Part shown: positions 4,609-7,862 of the stretch, piece by piece | Layout of the letters: each line of letters begins with the position of its first letter | How positions within the stretch are numbered: the stretch's first letter is position 1 | NCBI GenBank assembly: GCA_028278465.1 | Contig: JANQEF010000011.1 | Location: 1-7,862, forward strand | Source: Dehalococcoidia bacterium | GTDB lineage: Bacteria; Chloroflexota; Dehalococcoidia; Lucifugimonadales; Lucifugimonadaceae | DNA: 7,862 nucleotides | Direction: 5' to 3' | Notes under the pieces: generated by a model | What the model was told of the DNA's origin: nothing | The model's input: only the letters and a program-made list of their open reading frames with translations | Database searches by the model: none | Position numbers and translations under genes: made by a program

Positions 4609-5172
4609 ATGGGAAACGAACGGGGAACAGAGTCTTCGGAGCGGATCGGGACGTCCGGCGCGTGGGTGATGGCGGCAGAGTTCGACCGCATCCTCGGCGA
4701 AATTCTCTCCGCTGCTGGGCTCGGCGACGAATTTCGGCAGGCGCTCCCGGCGCCACGAGCCGAATCACGTGTGTCGAATATCGACGAACCCCGGGATACC
4801 GATGAGAGCGGCTACTCGAGCGAGCGTTACGAAGCCGTCTACGTCATCAGTGTTGCGGCCCGCCTGGCGGCGATGCATCCGAACACGCTGCGGAAGTACG
4901 ACCGTGAAGGTCTCGTAAGTCCGTCCCGTTCCGAGGGCAGGCAACGGCTCTACTCGGACACCGATGTGCAGCGCCTGCAGATCGTTCGCACGCTCGCCAA
5001 CCGATATGGCATCAACCTGAGCGGAGTTCGGCTCGTGATGGATCTTGTGCGGCTGGTTACCGGCGTGGTGAACCTGCTCGAGAACAGCGATGAGCTCAAA
5101 GGGAAGGCGACGGCCGAGGTTGCGGCGCGCGAGCTGCGAAAGATGCTTGCGAGCCTCGGAGCGCAGACATAG
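4609..5172 (+). CDS. hspR: HspR-like MerR-family heat-shock regulator
   Basis: A 187-residue DNA-binding regulator of the MerR superfamily, closest in pattern to HspR, the repressor that uses DnaK as co-repressor. The winged-helix domain is at about 77-150: VYVISVAARLAAMHPNTLRKY (77-97, written in the order helix-turn-helix), REGLVSPSR (99-107), GRQRLYSDTDVQRL (110-123) and INLSGVRLVMDL (135-146). A short C-terminal helical region follows. HspR proteins usually begin their HTH within the first 20 or so residues; here about 75 residues precede it. These include an amphipathic-looking segment (21-50) and an acidic linker (58-76). The start is uncertain: ATG 4609 fits the promoter start near 4545, while GTG 4555, ATG 4597 and ATG 4669 are in frame, and none has a strong ribosome site. 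The gene lies 50 bp before grpE, so autoregulation together with grpE-dnaK is likely. Confidence 0.87.
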   Translation: MGNERGTESSERIGTSGAWVMAAEFDRILGEILSAAGLGDEFRQALPAPRAESRVSNIDEPRDTDESGYSSERYEAVYVISVAARLAAMHPNTLRKYDREGLVSPSRSEGRQRLYSDTDVQRLQIVRTLANRYGINLSGVRLVMDLVRLVTGVVNLLENSDELKGKATAEVAARELRKMLASLGAQT

Positions 5173-5222
5173 AGCACGGCTGAGGCGCATTCGCAGCGGC
5201 CAGAGGAGCGAGAAGACGGAGC

Positions 5223-5792
5223 ATGACCAGCGACGAACAGAAATCCCCGGAAGATGCAGAGCAGTCCGGAGCCAGCGAAGAACCCGCTCCCGATGGGCCC
5301 GTGGAGAGCGACCTTGAAGAGCGTGTGGCCGAGGCCGAACGCGAGAAGGAGCAATTCAAGCGGCTTGCCCAGAGGGCACAGGCGGACCTTGTGAACTATC
5401 GCAACCGAGTCCAGAAAGAGCAGGAGTCGCTACAGGCAAGGACCGCCGAACGGGTCGCATCCCGCTTCATCGAGGTGGCCGACCAGTTCGAAAAGGCGCT
5501 GGCGCCGGAAGCCTCCGCCGGAGTGGACGAGCAGTGGGTTTCGGGAGTGAAGGCTATCTACAACAACCTGCTGAGCGTCTTGAAAGCGGAAGGATTCGAG
5601 CGCTTCGATGCTCACGGCGAGGAGTTCGACCCCAGGAAGCATGACGCGCTGCTGGCTACGCCCACGAACGACCACTCGCCGAACCACGTGATCAGGCAGC
5701 TGGCCGCCGGCTATTCGAGGCACGGCGAAGTGGTGCGGCCAGCGCAGGTGGAGATCGCGTCGGCGCCCGAGCAAGGGGACGATGAAGAGTGA
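5223..5792 (+). CDS. grpE: GrpE, nucleotide exchange factor for DnaK
   Basis: A 189-residue GrpE, the normal length. As a dimer it opens the DnaK nucleotide cleft to release ADP and so drives the chaperone cycle in the cytoplasm. The order is typical: an acidic disordered N-terminus (1-32), a long charged coiled-coil (about 33-80) with the conserved LVNYRNR (56-62), a four-helix-bundle region (about 80-120), and the beta-wing with GEEFDPRKHDAL (132-143) and RHGEVVRPAQVEIA (166-179). The ATG at 5223 lies in a purine-rich stretch that provides a diffuse ribosome site. The stop codon overlaps a small palindrome, GAGTGA-N2-TCACTC (5787-5800). Its place between hspR and dnaK makes the identity secure. 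Confidence 0.96.
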   Translation: MTSDEQKSPEDAEQSGASEEPAPDGPVESDLEERVAEAEREKEQFKRLAQRAQADLVNYRNRVQKEQESLQARTAERVASRFIEVADQFEKALAPEASAGVDEQWVSGVKAIYNNLLSVLKAEGFERFDAHGEEFDPRKHDALLATPTNDHSPNHVIRQLAAGYSRHGEVVRPAQVEIASAPEQGDDEE

Positions 5793-5886
5793 TCTCACTC
5801 AAACGCAGCAACAGACCAACCTATTTGACTGAACGACCGAACGACCACGACACAAAGACCACCAGCCCGCAAGAACAGGAAAAGCA
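5793..5886 (+). other. A/C-rich spacer between grpE and dnaK
   Basis: A 94-nt non-coding stretch, conspicuously poor in G and rich in A and C, unlike the surrounding genes. It contains a perfect tandem duplication of GAACGACC (5831-5846) and ends with AGGA (5877-5880), 6 nt before the dnaK ATG. TTGACT (5825-5830) resembles a -35 but has no -10 partner. Its composition would make an unstructured leader RNA suited to strong dnaK translation; that reading is inference. Confidence 0.5.
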
Positions 5887-7803
<1,917 letters not shown>

Positions 7804-7808
7804 CCGGA

Positions 7809-7859
7809 ACTCTCCTGGTAGAGAGTACGTCGAGCGGTCGGCCTGGGCCTCAGGCCGGC
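7809..7859 (+). terminator. Two hairpins after dnaK, possible terminator
   Basis: ACTCTC-N6-GAGAGT (7809-7826) is a perfect 6-bp stem starting 5 bp after the dnaK stop. A second, GC-rich stem, GTCGGCCTG (7837-7845) with CAGGCCGGC (7851-7859), forms 9 pairs including one G-U, with a 5-nt loop. Any T-tract would lie beyond the window, so a terminator, a processing or stabilising stem, or a partial barrier before a downstream dnaJ cannot be told apart. Confidence 0.45.
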
Positions 7860-7862
7860 CGC

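Noticed and set aside
4410..4805. A 131-codon open frame on the plus strand reading into hspR in another frame.
   Set aside because: It covers the promoter and structured non-coding region, then overlaps hspR out of frame, and its product has no recognisable pattern.
4222..5222. CIRCE element (TTAGCACTC-N9-GAGTGCTAA) expected for HrcA control of grpE-dnaK.
   Set aside because: I read the region for either arm and found none.
5797..5803. ACTCAAA upstream of dnaK as a HAIR half-site.
   Set aside because: The position 7 bp upstream does not hold CTTGAGT or a near match; only one half is present.

Overview
This is a 7.9-kb stretch of a bacterial chromosome with moderately high GC and tightly packed, mostly conserved genes. 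It holds nine protein genes. The combination of a Rex redox repressor, a DUF503 (YlxP-like) protein, and a MerR/HspR-type regulator heading a grpE-dnaK operon points away from Proteobacteria and towards Chloroflexota or another deep-branching lineage. That placement is an inference from gene content, not from a phylogeny. I see no phage, IS, CRISPR, rRNA or intact tRNA signal.

Left part (1-2832). A truncated HpcH/HpaI-type aldolase gene runs leftward off the window edge. It is divergent from a class I PLP-dependent aminotransferase, and the 225-bp gap between them carries a perfect -35 hexamer and a short palindrome. The aminotransferase converges on a leftward APH-fold small-molecule kinase.

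Middle part (2833-4346). The kinase lies 60 bp downstream of rex on the same strand, so the two are probably co-transcribed. rex is divergent from the DUF503 gene, and their shared intergenic region carries two inverted repeats, one of them abutting the rex start codon. The DUF503 gene converges on a 54-codon zinc-ribbon gene (4057-4221, minus strand), with a hairpin between them that has T-tracts on both sides and can serve as a two-way terminator.

Right part (4347-7862). A non-coding region of about 390 bp separates the zinc-ribbon gene from a rightward hspR-grpE-dnaK operon. It is the most information-dense non-coding stretch here. It holds a leftward promoter with an inverted repeat around its -10, an 82-nt segment that can fold as a three-way junction, and a near-consensus rightward promoter whose -35 lies inside a large interrupted palindrome. 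The regulator sits where HrcA is found in many bacteria. Neither a CIRCE element nor a full HAIR operator is present, so the palindrome at the -35 is the best local candidate for the heat-shock operator. grpE and dnaK look intact and conventional, and two hairpins follow dnaK at the window end.

Most of the coding content is ordinary. The points worth a second look are the hspR control region, the N-terminal extension of the HspR-like protein, the tiny zinc-ribbon protein, and the inverted repeats around rex.
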